Origin: Nemania diffusa
Lineage: Eukaryota; Ascomycota; Sordariomycetes; Xylariales; Xylariaceae
NCBI GenBank assembly: GCA_038501195.1
Contig: JBBPUQ010000007.1
Span: 3,449,501-3,513,500, forward strand
Direction: 5' to 3'
DNA length: 64,000 nt
Shown: positions 1-12,092 of the stretch, piece after piece
Numbering within the stretch: position 1 is the stretch's first letter
Layout of the letters: the number at the start of each line of letters is the position of its first letter
Translations under genes and position numbers: made by a program
Notes under the pieces: generated by a model
Told to the model about the DNA's origin: nothing
Databases searched by the model: none
Seen by the model: the letters and a program-made list of their open reading frames with translations, nothing else

Positions 1-3000
1 ATAAAAAGTTTTATTTGCTAATTTAACTTTAAATGTTTTTATTATAACTAGTTTTAGTTTAAAAAACAACAAAAAACAATCAAGCTAAAAAAAATACAAA
101 ATAAACTAAAGTTTAAACAATATTAATTGCTATATTTATAATAAATTAAAATATTATTTTAAAAACTACAAATAAATATAAATAGTAAATAAAAAAAATA
201 TTTTTTATTACAATTAAAAGTAATATTTAAAAAACAAAGCTTTTTTAATTTTATAAAAAATTTTAATGTTTTTTTTAAATATAATATAAAAAGCTAAAAA
301 AAACAGCAAAAGTATTATTAAAAAAGTTTTTAAATAAATATATATTTTTTGTTTTAATAAAAATATTTATTTAATTTAAAAAATATATTATTAATTTATA
401 TTTAAAAAAATTATTAAATTTAATAAAAAGTTTAAATAAAAATATTACAACTATTAAATTAAAAAAACTAATTAAATTTTGTTAATAGTTATAACTTTAT
501 ATAATTTTTAAATAATTAATGTTATAAATATAAAACTTAGTTTATTAAAAGCAAAAAAAGTTAATATAACAAATATTGTTATATATATAGCTAAAAAAAA
601 CTTTATAACAATTAAACATTTTATAAATAAAAGTTTATTAAACAAATATTTTTAAACTATATATTATAATAAAAATAGTATTAAAAAATATATCAGATAT
701 ATTTTTAATAAAAACTTTTTAAATATTAGCATTTTATAAGCTAATATAGTTATTACTAAATATATAAAACTATTTAAATAAAAAAAAAGTAATAATAATA
801 ATACTATTAGTATTAATTAAAACATTTTATTAACTTAAAGCAATAGTACTATTAATTAAGTTTAAAACTTTATTAAAATAAATATAAAACTTAGTTAAAA
901 AAACTTTAAAATATTTAATATAATATTTGTTTTTTTTACTAAAAATATATAAAAATTAATTAAGCATGTTTAATTTAAAAAAATTAAAAATATATTTAAC
1001 AAAAAAGTAAATTTTATAATTAAAAATATAATTATAAAAACTTTTAAATTTATTAAAATTTTATTATAAAAAATTAAATAACTATATTAAAATTTAAAAA
1101 GTTTAAAAATTAAAATAATTAATATTTTATTAAATAAAGTTTTATATTTTGCTAATTTACAATTTAATAAAAAATTTTTTATAAATATAATAGTAATAAT
1201 TTTGTTTAATTTAAATTAACAAAACTTTTTTATATTTATATAAATAAATTATTAAAACTAAAAATTAAATATAGCTAAAATTGCTTTAAAAACTAAAGCA
1301 TTAAATTTTAATAGTAATATTAATAAATTTAATTATTTATATATTATAGTTGTAATAATAAAATTAAATCAATTATATATAAATTAAAAGTTTTTTTAAA
1401 AAGTACTAGTTATTATAGTTTGTTTAATGTTTATATTTTTAAAAACAGTCGAAAATTTTATTAAGTTTTATTTTAAACTTATAGTAGTTATAAACTATAA
1501 TAATATTAACAAACTTATTACTGCAATTATTAATATTAAAGTTTAATTAAATATTTTAATAAATAAATATATTATTAAATATTAATTGCTAATACAAAAA
1601 ACTAATTTAGTTTAAAAAAAATTTATTAAAAAGTTATTTTGTATTATTTATAAAAAAGTTGTTAAAACTTAAGTTTATTTAGTAAAAAAAAGTGTTAATT
1701 TAGCTTTATATATTATTAAATTAAAAAATACAATTTTTTTACTTTTATTAAATATAAACTTTATTATATATATATAAATGTTTTTATACTATAATAAAAA
1801 GTACTATATATATAATATATAATTTAGTAGTATTTATATTTTTATTTTTATTTTTTTATTAAAAAAAAACTTTTATATTAATATTGCTAATATTGTTAAT
1901 ATATTAAAAAATTAAATGTTATTTGTTTATTAAAAAGTTAAATAAATAGTAAAAAAAGCTTTTTATAAACTATAAGTTAATTTATTATTAGTTTTTATAA
2001 AAATTAATTAAATTTTTATATAAATAAATATAAAACATTATTTTATTAAATAAATAAACAATAATTGTTGTTAAAAAATTATATATTATTTAATTTTTTA
2101 TTATTAATTTTAAAAAGTTTTTATATAACTTTAAATAATAATTTATATAAAAAAAATGTTAATTTTAATAATTTTATATGTTTTAAAAATTTTAGTTTTA
2201 ACAATAATAAAAAAGTTTTAACAAGTTTTTTAAACAAAAATTTTATTAATGTTATAAAAGTAATAATTTAAATAGTTTTATAAAAAGTTAAAACAGTAAA
2301 ATTACAAACTATATAAAATAAATTTATTAATTATAGTATTAATACTTTAAAAAACAATACTTTTAGTATTAATATAATATATAAAAGTAAAACAAAAAAA
2401 ATAAATTTTTAAAATAATATTTTATTTAATAAATTTATACTATTAAAATTTTATAATTAAAAAAAGTTAGTACTAAAAAAAAAAGTATTAATTAATTAAA
2501 AAAAAAACAAGTTATTTAGTTTAAATAAACATATATATAATTAAAAATTATATATTAATAGTGTATATTTTTAAAATATTAATTTTAATATTTTGTAAAA
2601 AAGCAGCGATTGTATTAACTAATTAATATTTATATTAATATTAAAAAAACTAAAATTTTTAAATTATAACTTATTTATTTAGTTTTTACTTTTAAAAATG
2701 TTTATTTAAATTTAATTTAAGTTTATTAAAGCAGTAAAAAGTATTAAATTAATATTAAAAAAAGTACAAAAGTTTATAAAAAACTTAAAAAGTATAAAGT
2801 TTATAAAACTAAAAAAAACAATATTATTAAAAATTTTGTTTAAATAAAAAATAATATTAGTTTAAAACTTTTTAAAAATAAATAAACTTAAAAATAAAGT
2901 TATACTTTTATATATAATTAAAATAGTTTTTTATAAAACTTAATAAATAAAAAAAATCTTAATTTTTATTTTATTAAAAAAAAAAATTATTAAAGTATTT

Positions 3001-6000
3001 AAAATATAACTAAAAAATAAAATATTAAAAAAGTTTTATTTTTTTTATTATAATATTTAGTTTGTTATTAAAAAAACAAATAAAAAGCTTTAATTAATTA
3101 ATTTAGTTATTAAATTAAATAGTATTTTTATAAAAAATACCGGTTTTTTTAAAAGTTGCAATAAATTTGCTAAAAATTTTGCTATATATAAAATTTTGTT
3201 AATTGTTAATTTATTTTTTAATTATAACTAAATATTTTTAAATAAATATAGTTATATATATACTGCTTTTTTTATGTTTTTAAAAACTTTATAAATAATT
3301 ACTTTGTTTTAAAATTATATTAACTTTATTGTTTATTTTTTAAAAGTTTTATTAAAAATTTTATATAATATTTTATTTTATAAGTACAAACTTTTTTTTA
3401 ATAATGTTGTTATTAAAAGTTTTATTATTTGCTATAAAAATTAAAAAGTTGTTTTAAATGTTTAATAATTTATAATAAAACATATTAAAAATATTAATAC
3501 TATATTATTTAATTTTAAATTAGTTAGTTTAACTATTAATAATATTAAAAGCAAATAGTATTAATTTTTAATAAAAGTTATAAACTATATATATAATATT
3601 TATAGTTAAAAACTAATAAAAACTAAAATAATCAAAATTATAAAATAGTTTAAATATATTATTTTTTTATATATAAAATCTTTTTTAAATGTTATAATAT
3701 ATTATTGTATTTAAATTAAAAATTATTTAATTATTGCTTTATTTTTAATTATATTAACTTAAAAAAACGTTGTTTTTATATAAAAATTAGTTTAGTATAA
3801 AATTATATAAACTTTTAAAAATGTTTTAATTAATATTTTTATTTTTGTTATAATTAATTATAAAAGTAGTTTTATATAAATTAAAATAAACGTTTTTAAT
3901 AAAAAATAAAAATTTATTTTAACTTAATTAATTAATAATATAATTAAGTTAGTTTAATATAAATTAAAATATTAAAAAAACTTAAAACTAAATTATAATG
4001 CTATTAAAAAAAAGTGTTTAATTATAATAAAAACATTAAAACATTTATATAATTATTTTTATAAAATTTGTTTTTATTTAAAAATTAATATTAAAATATT
4101 AATAATTTAATTTAATAACAGTTTTTTTGTTTTATTTAATATAACTTTAATATAGTAAATTATTTATATTAAAATGTTTAATTTTGAAATATATTATGTT
4201 AATAAAAAAAAGCATACTTTAGTAAATAGTTTGTTAAAAAAACTTTTAAAGCTTTTAAACAAAAAAAACAATAAATAAAAAAGCAATATTAATAATTTTA
4301 TTAATATTTAATTTAATATTATATAAATTTATATTAATAACTTTATATTATTGAATTAATAAAACTTTTAAAAAAGCTATAGTTTAATTTTAATAACAAA
4401 CGAAAAAAAAGCTTAATTTATAAATATAGCTTTAGTTAATATAAAAAATATAAAATAGCATAAATATTATTTATTAAAAAGTATAAAACTATATAAAGCA
4501 ATATTTAAGTTTATAAAAAAATAAAGTTAATAAAGTTTTATTATAGTTTATTTTTTAATTAGTTTATAATATTTTTTAAAAATAACTAGTGCTTAATATA
4601 AAACTAGTTTTAAAAAGCAAACTATAAAGCACTTTTTTTAAAATAACAAACTGTAAAAAAAAGCAACTTTAAAATATTTATTTTATTAAATATTAAATAT
4701 TAAAAAGTTTTAAAAGTAAATAATATAAACTTGTTATAATAGTTTTATATATTAAAAAAAAAAAAAAAACTATTTAATAAATTACTTAATAATACTACTA
4801 AAAAAAACTTTATAATAATATTTATAAAACAATTAAGTTATATATTATATATTAAAAATTTTAAAAAAGTAAATTTAAAAAAAAACATTATTAAAACATA
4901 TTTATAAATTTTTTAGTTTTTTAAGTTATAAATATTTAAACAATATTTTTATAAAACAAAAAAAAATATATTATTAAAGTTTGCTGTAAGTTTTTAAAAT
5001 ATATTAAAACTAAAGCTTTAAAAAACTAAATTGCTAAAAATATTTATAAGTTTTTAAACTGTAAAATTTTTAAACAATATAATGTTTTAATTAAATTGAA
5101 ATATAACAATAGCTTAAAATTTAAAAAAAAAGTTAAAAAAGCTGCTATAAAAATAAAGTATAAATTAATTTTCAGTTTAATATACTATTTATAATTATAA
5201 AAACTTATTAAAAAAAAACATATTTTTTTAAAAACAAATTTAATAAAATTAATAAAAAGTATTAAAAAAAGTTAAATAAACTATTTAAATATAGTTATTT
5301 AGTTTAATTATACTTTTGTTAAATATTATAAATATAATATATTTAAGCTAATTTATAAAAAACTATTTATTATATTTATTAAAAATGTTATTTTTTTATA
5401 AAAAGTTTTAAATTAAAATAAAATTAAAAGTATTAAAAATATAATTACTATATAAATTTACTAATTAAAACATTAATAAAAAAACATTAACAAAGTTTGC
5501 TAAATTATTATTTAAAAAAAACAAAAGTAAACAAAAGCTAAAAATTAATATAATATTTATAAAATTAAAAACTATTTATAAATAAATATATTAATATTTT
5601 TATATAATAAAAAGTTCAAAATTAATATAAACAATAATAAAAAGCTACTTTATAAATAATATAGTTTTTATTATATTAAAAAAGTTTTTAAAAAAAATAA
5701 ATATAAACTTAAAAATATAAACAATATTAAATTTAAAAATATTTTTTATATAAATAAACTTAAAAAATTCGTTAAAAATAACAAAAGTTATTAAAAACTT
5801 ATAAATATATACAAAAATATATAAACTATAAAAAAAGTTATTAATAATTTTAAACTAATAAATAATTTAAATAAAACTTTAAATATAAATAATAAAAAAA
5901 AAAAAAAACTAATTATTAAATAAATAATAGTTTAATTAAAAGCTAAAAAGTTTAAAGTTATAACTATTAAACTATAAAACAATTAAAAACTTTTAAATAT

Positions 6001-9000
6001 TTAAAAAAAAAACAAAATTTAAACAATAAAAATTTTATATAAAATACTATTGTAATAAAATCAATAAATTTTTTAGTAATATATAAAACTAATATTTAAT
6101 TATTTTGCGATTTTTTTTTTTATATTTTATATATTAAGTTTACTTTTTATTAATTTAATAGTTTAGTATTAATAATAAAAAACAAAGTTTTTAATTTAAA
6201 AGTTAATATATATTATATTTACAAAAGTATTTAAAATATTACAAATATAAAAAACTAAAAATTTTTAATATATATAAATAAAATAGCTTTTTATTAATTT
6301 AATTATTTCTTTTTATTAATTAAATTTTTAACTTATGTTTAAATTAACTTATAAGCTATAAAAAAAAAAATAATAAACTTAATAGTACTATTATTAAAAC
6401 AAATATATAATTTAAGTTTAATAATTTATTTGTTTGTTTTAAACTAGTTAATTGTTAAATTATTATAACATTAAATATAATAAACTTTTTAAACAATAAA
6501 TTTGCAATTGTTACAAATATTACTAATAAAATTAAAAATTGAAATATATTTAAAAAATAGCTATATATTAGTTTTATTATATATTTTAAAATAAATAAAA
6601 CAATATTTATAAAATTTATAAAACACTGTATTAAAAATACCGAATTATTAAATATAAAAGTTTTTAGTTTTATAATAGTTATATATAAAACTAAAAATAT
6701 ATTTGTTTTAAAAATTAATTTAATTTGTTTTAATATAAAAAGTATAAAAAATAATGTTTTAATTAAAAACTTTGTTAATAGTTATAAAAATAAACTAAAA
6801 AATATTAAAGTTTTTAAAAATGTTAAAATGTATTTTTTAGCAAATATAACAACTTTTAATAATATTATATAAAATTTTAAACTAAAAATACGTTAAAATT
6901 TAAAATATAATATAATTAGCTAAAAAAACTAAAAATTAACAAGTTTTTTAAACATTTATAATATATTAAATATTAAAAAATTTTATTTTGTAAACTTTTT
7001 TATTAATAAATTATACTATATTAATTATATTTAAACTATTGAACTTTTATAATTTAAACTAATAATTAAAACAATAAAAACTAAAAACTTTTTAATTTAG
7101 TAATAAAATAAAATATTAGCTTTAAATATAAAAGTAATAATTTTTAATAAATATAATAATGTTATATATTTTTTAATTTTATAAAAAAAGTATAAATAAA
7201 TTATAAAAATTGTTAAAAAAAAAATATTAAAAAAAAATTATTAAAAACTTAAAAAATTTATTAATTTAAAAAAAGAAATTATATAAATAAAAAAAATACA
7301 AACTAAAAAAATATTATATTATAGTTAAAATTTATTAAAAACAGTTAAAATTTTAACAAAAAAAAAAAAGCAATTAATAAAAGTAATAAATTTTATATAT
7401 TAATAAATAAATAAATACAGTTATTTTTAAAAATTTAATTTGATTTAAAAAAGTTAAATTAAATAATTAATTAAACAATAGTTTATATATAAATTAAAAA
7501 GTTTATAAATTAAAATGTTAATAACTGTTATAAAATTATTGCTTAAAAATTATAAACTATTTAAAAAATTTAAAAAAAACTACTTATTTATTTATTAAGT
7601 TATAAAACTTTATATAATATAAATAACTTTTTAAAAATATTTAAAAAGTTTAGTTAATTATATAAAGTTTTTTAATAATTTAAAAAAATAACATTTTTTT
7701 TATTATTTATTTTATATTAAAAAAGTTATAAAAAAAAGTTATTAAATAAAAATATTAAATTTAAACATATTATTAGCTTTTATTTTTTTTTTTTATTTAA
7801 ATTTATTGTACTAGTTTTTATTTTTTAAAAAAAATTTTTATTTTTTACTTTTTTTATTTATACTTTTATATTTTTATTTATTTATAACTTTAATATTTTT
7901 ATTTATTTATTATTACATTTATAATAAAAATATTAAAACTATATATAAACAATTATTAAATTAATACATTTTTTAATTTTATTTTTTATTTTATTTTTAT
8001 ATTTATATTATAGTAGCATTATTAAAACAAAAAGTATATTTAAACTTTAAAAGCAATAAAAGTATAATTTAATTTATAGTTACTAAAAATAACTTAATAG
8101 TTTTTTTAACTTTTTATTACAATAAAAGTTTAATTAAAAAAAAAACTAAAAAAAATCGTTAAATGTTTAGTACTTATATTGAAACTTTTGATTGTTATAT
8201 TAAATATTACAGCTTTTGTTTATTTTTACTTTTAAATTTTAAATATATAATAAACTATTATTTTTTAAACAATTATAAATAAACTGTAATATAACAAGCT
8301 AAAAAACTTAAATTTTTAATTAATATAATTTTTAAATATTAAATATAATTATAACTTATTTTATTAAAATTAACAGTAATAATATATTTTATTTTTTATA
8401 ACATAAAAAAGTTTATATATAATTTTATTTTTAGTAATATTTTTTTAAAGCTTTTAAGTTATATATATTTATATAAAGTTACTAAAACAAATATAAAAAA
8501 AAAAACTTAGCAAATTGTTTTTAAAAATATTTATAATATTAGTTATAGTAGTTTTTACTAATATTTTATAATTTATAATATTTTGTAAAAACTGGTTTTT
8601 TTTATTAATTTTTTTATATTTATTTTTTTTATTATAAAATATAAAAAAATATTCTGCTATTTTTAAACTATTTAATAAAAAAATATTATTGTTTACTTTT
8701 TTAACTTTTTACTTTTAAACTATATAGCTTATTTTTTTTTATTAAAATAAAATAATAATTAATACTGCAGTTTTATTTGTTTAATAAACTTAACTTTATT
8801 TTTTTAAAACTATTTTAAAGTAACTAACATTATAAAAAAAAAAAAAAACGCAAATATTAAAAAAGTTAATAATTTTATAATATATATTTTATAAATAATA
8901 CAATTTAAAATTAATAAAAAATAAATCATTTTAAAAAATAAAACTTATTTTAAACTTTTTTAAAAACTAGTTAAACAAGTTAAAAAAATTTCTATAAAAC

Positions 9001-10822
9001 TAACTAGCTTGTTAATTATATTTATAATAATAAAAAATTTACAAATTAATAAATGCTATAATATAAAAAAGCTATAAAAAAATAAAATCAATAGTTTTTT
9101 ATATTTTACTAATTTGTTTTATTTAAAAAAATTTCGATTATTTAAATTGTTTTAACAGTTATAATTTTTTCAAAAATATATTTTTATAAATATTTTATAC
9201 TTTTTTTAAACTAAAACATTGTTTTTTTTCGAAAGTTTTACATTTTTATATAGCTATAATAAAAAATAAGTTAATTAATAAAAGTATTATTTACTTATTA
9301 TTATATAAAAAATAAAAAAATATAGTTAAGCAGCTAATATAAAAATTTAAACTTATATAAAGTTATTTATTAATAAAGCTTATTATAACTTTAATATATT
9401 ATTTAAAGTTGAAATTAAAAAGTATTACAGTTTATATTATATAGTTAAACTAAACAATTTTAATAAACTTTTTATTAAAAAATAAAACATATAAATTTAA
9501 TAAGTTATTTTTAAAATTATAATATTTAATATTAAAAAATACAATTATTAATATATTGCTTTTATTAACTTTTAAATAAAGCTTATATATATTTTTAACT
9601 TAATATAATATAATAAAACAACTATAAAAACTAATATAAATTAGTTATAAACAGTTTATTTTATATATTTATTTGATATTTCTTTTTTTATTTATTTTGT
9701 TTATTTACTTTTTTTTTATTAATAAAATAGTTAAAAGTACAGTTTTATAAATATTTTTTATATTGCTACATTATTAATAAACTTTAAAAAACTAGCAATT
9801 TTAAATATAAAAAATTAAATATTAATTAAACATTTTATAATTTAATAGCTTTATAACAAGTTAAAAAAAGCTATTAAAATATATATTATAAACAAACTTA
9901 AATGTTTTTTTTTTTTTTTTTAAAAAAAAAATTAAAAAATATAGCTTACTGCTTTATAAATTAAAAAAAAAATATAAACAGTTAAAAAAGCTACTAAAAA
10001 AAACAAAATTAAAAAAAAGCTTAATTTTATTAAATTAAAAAACTTTAATAATAAATATTAATTAGTTTTTTTTATATTTTTTATATTTATGTTTAATTTT
10101 TCGTTTTTAAACAATAGCTTAAGCTTAATATTTAATTCGCTTTATTATAATTTAAAAGTTATATTTTTTAATAAATTTATATATATTAAATTAATAAAAA
10201 CTTTATATAATTTTTATTTTTAATTATTTCTACTGCTTTTTTTACTTTTTAACTAATTAGTTATATTTACTAACTAATTTTTTTTTTTTTTTCGATTTAA
10301 TTATTATAAACTGTTATTACTTAAATACAATATATTTAAATATAAAACTAGTATTAAATATAATTATATTATAGCTATAAATTATTTTAGTAACAATTTT
10401 AATATTAAAAAAGCAAAAAATTTAGTTTTAAAAAACATTAAAAGTTTATATTATTAATTATAAAAAAAATAAATCGATTTAATAAAACAACTTCAACTTA
10501 TTGCATTTATAAAATAGCAAAGTTAAAGCTAATATAAAATTAATATATAAACTATTAAAAAAACTAATAAAGTTTTTTACAAAATTAAAAAATAAAAATA
10601 ATAACATAAAACTAAATTGTTTATTAAACTAAACAAATTAAAAAAACAAATTTATTAAACTAAGCTTTAAAATTAAAAAAATTAAGTTAATTTATATATT
10701 AACTTTTATATTTATTGCTGTATTTTTAGTTTATTAAAAAACTTGTATTATGTTTATTTTTATTTTAGTTTGTTTTAAATTAAAAATATATTAAAAACAG
10801 CTATATTTTAATTAAAAAAAAT
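1..10822. other. AT-rich, gene-free block (left), probably RIP-mutated retroelements
   Basis: About 10.8 kb of sequence that is roughly 87-90% A+T by eye, with no credible gene. The only long open frame (2065-2271, 68 codons) is Asn/Leu/Phe/Lys-rich low complexity, as expected by chance at this composition. Remaining G and C sit mainly in contexts such as AGTT, GCT and AAC, and TpA is very common, as expected after RIP. The right edge is the RIP-altered LTR at 10823-11098. The A-rich tract just before it (10814-10821) would fit a polypurine tract whose G residues became A. At least the right end is therefore probably the interior of an LTR retrotransposon in plus orientation. I could not find its 5' LTR by eye. 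No tRNA, rRNA or tandem array was recognised. Confidence 0.75.
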
Positions 10823-11098
10823 TAAAATAGTATAAATAATTTAATTATATAAAAGTTAAATTAATTAAGTTATTAAAACTTAGTTTTTTTTTTTTTTTTA
10901 TTTAAAATAGTTAGTTTATATTAAGTAAGAAATAATTAGTACGCTTTTTATGCAGCTTTTTTCAGAGGTCTGCTACATCCGAATATACATTTGTGTTACT
11001 TATTTACTATTTTTTTAAGCCTCAAATCTTTAGAAGTGATCTATATGACTGTGGTTAGTTCTTTAGAGTGCGTAGTGTGTGTTACATACTTCGTTTCA
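10823..11098 (+). mobile_element. RIP-mutated LTR (family A, copy 1), likely 3' LTR of the left-block element
   Basis: This 276-bp segment aligns along its whole length with the LTR at 11819-12092. Where I compared base by base, nearly every difference is G in copy 2 to A here, or C to T here, with about one single-base gap. That is the two-strand signature of RIP. The terminal TG of copy 2 reads TA here, while the terminal CA (11097-11098) is intact. Mutation density drops to zero over the last 35 or so bases (from about 11064), so the change is directional, heavier toward the AT-rich block. The four bases after it (ATAG) are not found before it, which suits the 3' LTR of a longer element better than a solo LTR. 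Confidence 0.8.
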
Positions 11099-11497
11099 AT
11101 AGAGCTTTGTAACTTGGCACTTCAAGGAGTCGCCCACCCAAACTTCACGGATGACGAAGTCAACGAAATCCGCTATCCGTATCTTTGGTGGTTCCACGGT
11201 CGCTCAAGCTTACAACAAATAGAGACGTAGATTAGCCCTGCATCACTTGTACATCCCGAAAATTTTCAAACCTACCTTGAAGCGTACCTTGGTGTGGAAT
11301 GGAGTACTGTTGACGCGCTACTTTCAATAGGCTACATCACGGCCTATACGTCCATTACCTCTTTGTAGGTACTACAAACTTTCACATGCTAGGCGTACTC
11401 TAACCCCCTTATAGTCTTGGCTCATATGTAATAGGTCCCACAGAATATTTGCATCTTGAACGCTCAGGGCAAATCTGCATTACTACTGGAAGCTTTC

Positions 11498-11691
11498 TGT
11501 TAGGTGACAAAGTAACAAGACCCTATAGGGTGGTTATATCTATGGATTTGGCTATATATAAGGGACCTTCGGGGCCCCTGATAGGTCTAGGAGGTCAGGA
11601 ATCAATTGATCTTTCTATTGAGCCCTATACTACACCCTTCTTCCTAGCTGCTACAGGACTTCTATTCACTCTGTGACTTCCTAACCTGACA
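11498..11691 (+). mobile_element. Solo LTR (family B, 194 bp) with 5-bp target duplication CTTTC
   Basis: The segment starts TGTTAGGTGAC and ends CTAACCTGACA, so it has TG...CA ends with an imperfect terminal inverted repeat. It is flanked on both sides by CTTTC (11493-11497 and 11692-11696). Inside, a TATA-like tract (TATATATAAGG, 11553-11563) is followed at once by a TTCG-loop hairpin (11562-11577), an arrangement expected around an LTR transcription start. Removing the segment plus one CTTTC joins two AAA+ gene pieces in one open frame (LLLEAFTATDWL across the junction), which places the insertion exactly. No internal region remains, so it is a solo LTR. The superfamily is unknown; copia-like is only a guess. 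Confidence 0.85.
11562..11577 (+). promoter_or_regulatory. TTCG-loop hairpin next to a TATA-like tract in the family B LTR
   Basis: GGGACC, loop TTCG, then GGGCCC forms a six-position stem with one A.G mismatch. The loop is closed by a C-G pair, the exceptionally stable C(UUCG)G form in RNA. It starts at the end of a TATA-like tract. It could act in the 5' end of the element's transcript. Role inferred only. Confidence 0.5.
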
Positions 11692-11818
11692 CTTTCACCG
11701 CTACAGATTGGCTAGATCAGTCTGCCGGATCTATCCAAGGAACTAAGTGGATTTTTGATGGAAACTTCGAGCAAGTGCAGGTGAGGTTCTCCATTGGCAA
11801 GCCTCCTTTCCTTGATAC

Positions 11819-12092
11819 TGAGACGGTGTGGGTAACCTGACCACATGGGGGTTAGGTTGATTAGGTCATCAAGACTTAGTTTTTCTTTTCTTTTATTTAA
11901 AATAGTTAGCCCATGCCAGTTAGAGATAGTTGGCACGCCTCTCACGCGGCCCCCTTCGGGGGTCCGCTACACCCGAATATACATTTGCGTCACTTATTTA
12001 CTATTCTTCCAAGCCTCAAATCTCTAGAAGTGATCTACATGACCATGGTCAGTCCTCTAGAGTGCGTAGTGTGTGTTACATACTTCGTTTCA
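11819..12092 (+). mobile_element. Solo LTR (family A, copy 2, 274 bp) with target duplication ATAC, little mutated
   Basis: It starts TGAGACGGTG and ends TTCGTTTCA. The outer six bases, TGAGAC and GTTTCA, are near-perfect inverted repeats, and the ends are TG...CA. ATAC flanks it on both sides (11815-11818 and 12093-12096). Deleting the segment plus one ATAC restores an open AAA+ frame across the junction (GKPPFLDTRKFPI), so this is a clean insertion into a formerly coding exon. It still has normal G+C, including a CCCC-TTCG-GGGG hairpin, while copy 1 only 720 bp away is RIP-altered. It may be too short to trigger RIP, or may have arrived later. Confidence 0.88.
11946..11967 (+). promoter_or_regulatory. 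Strong TTCG-tetraloop hairpin in the family A LTR
   Basis: A stem of nine base positions with one C.T mismatch closes on a TTCG loop: GCGG, C, CCCC, TTCG, GGGG, T, CCGC. In copy 1 the matching bases have become mostly T and A. Only the outer GCAG/CTGC pairing survives there. It is probably a structured element of the retroelement transcript (R/U5 region); function inferred. Confidence 0.55.

Noticed and set aside
2065..2271. 68-codon open frame in the left AT-rich block
   Set aside because: Composition is Asn/Leu/Phe/Lys low complexity, as expected by chance at this A+T level; no motif and no neighbours.
10991..11230. 79-codon frame as a separate gene
   Set aside because: Its first 36 codons lie in the LTR and the remainder is the AAA+ gene remnant; it is a chance fusion ending at a nonsense codon.
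11449..11676. 75-codon frame as a protein gene
   Set aside because: Most of it lies inside the 194-bp solo LTR (11498-11691) and it shows no family feature.
11819..12092. Family A repeat as a spliceosomal introner-like element
   Set aside because: TG...CA ends, an ATAC duplication and a RIP-altered sister copy fit an LTR better; there are no convincing donor and branch signals at its ends.
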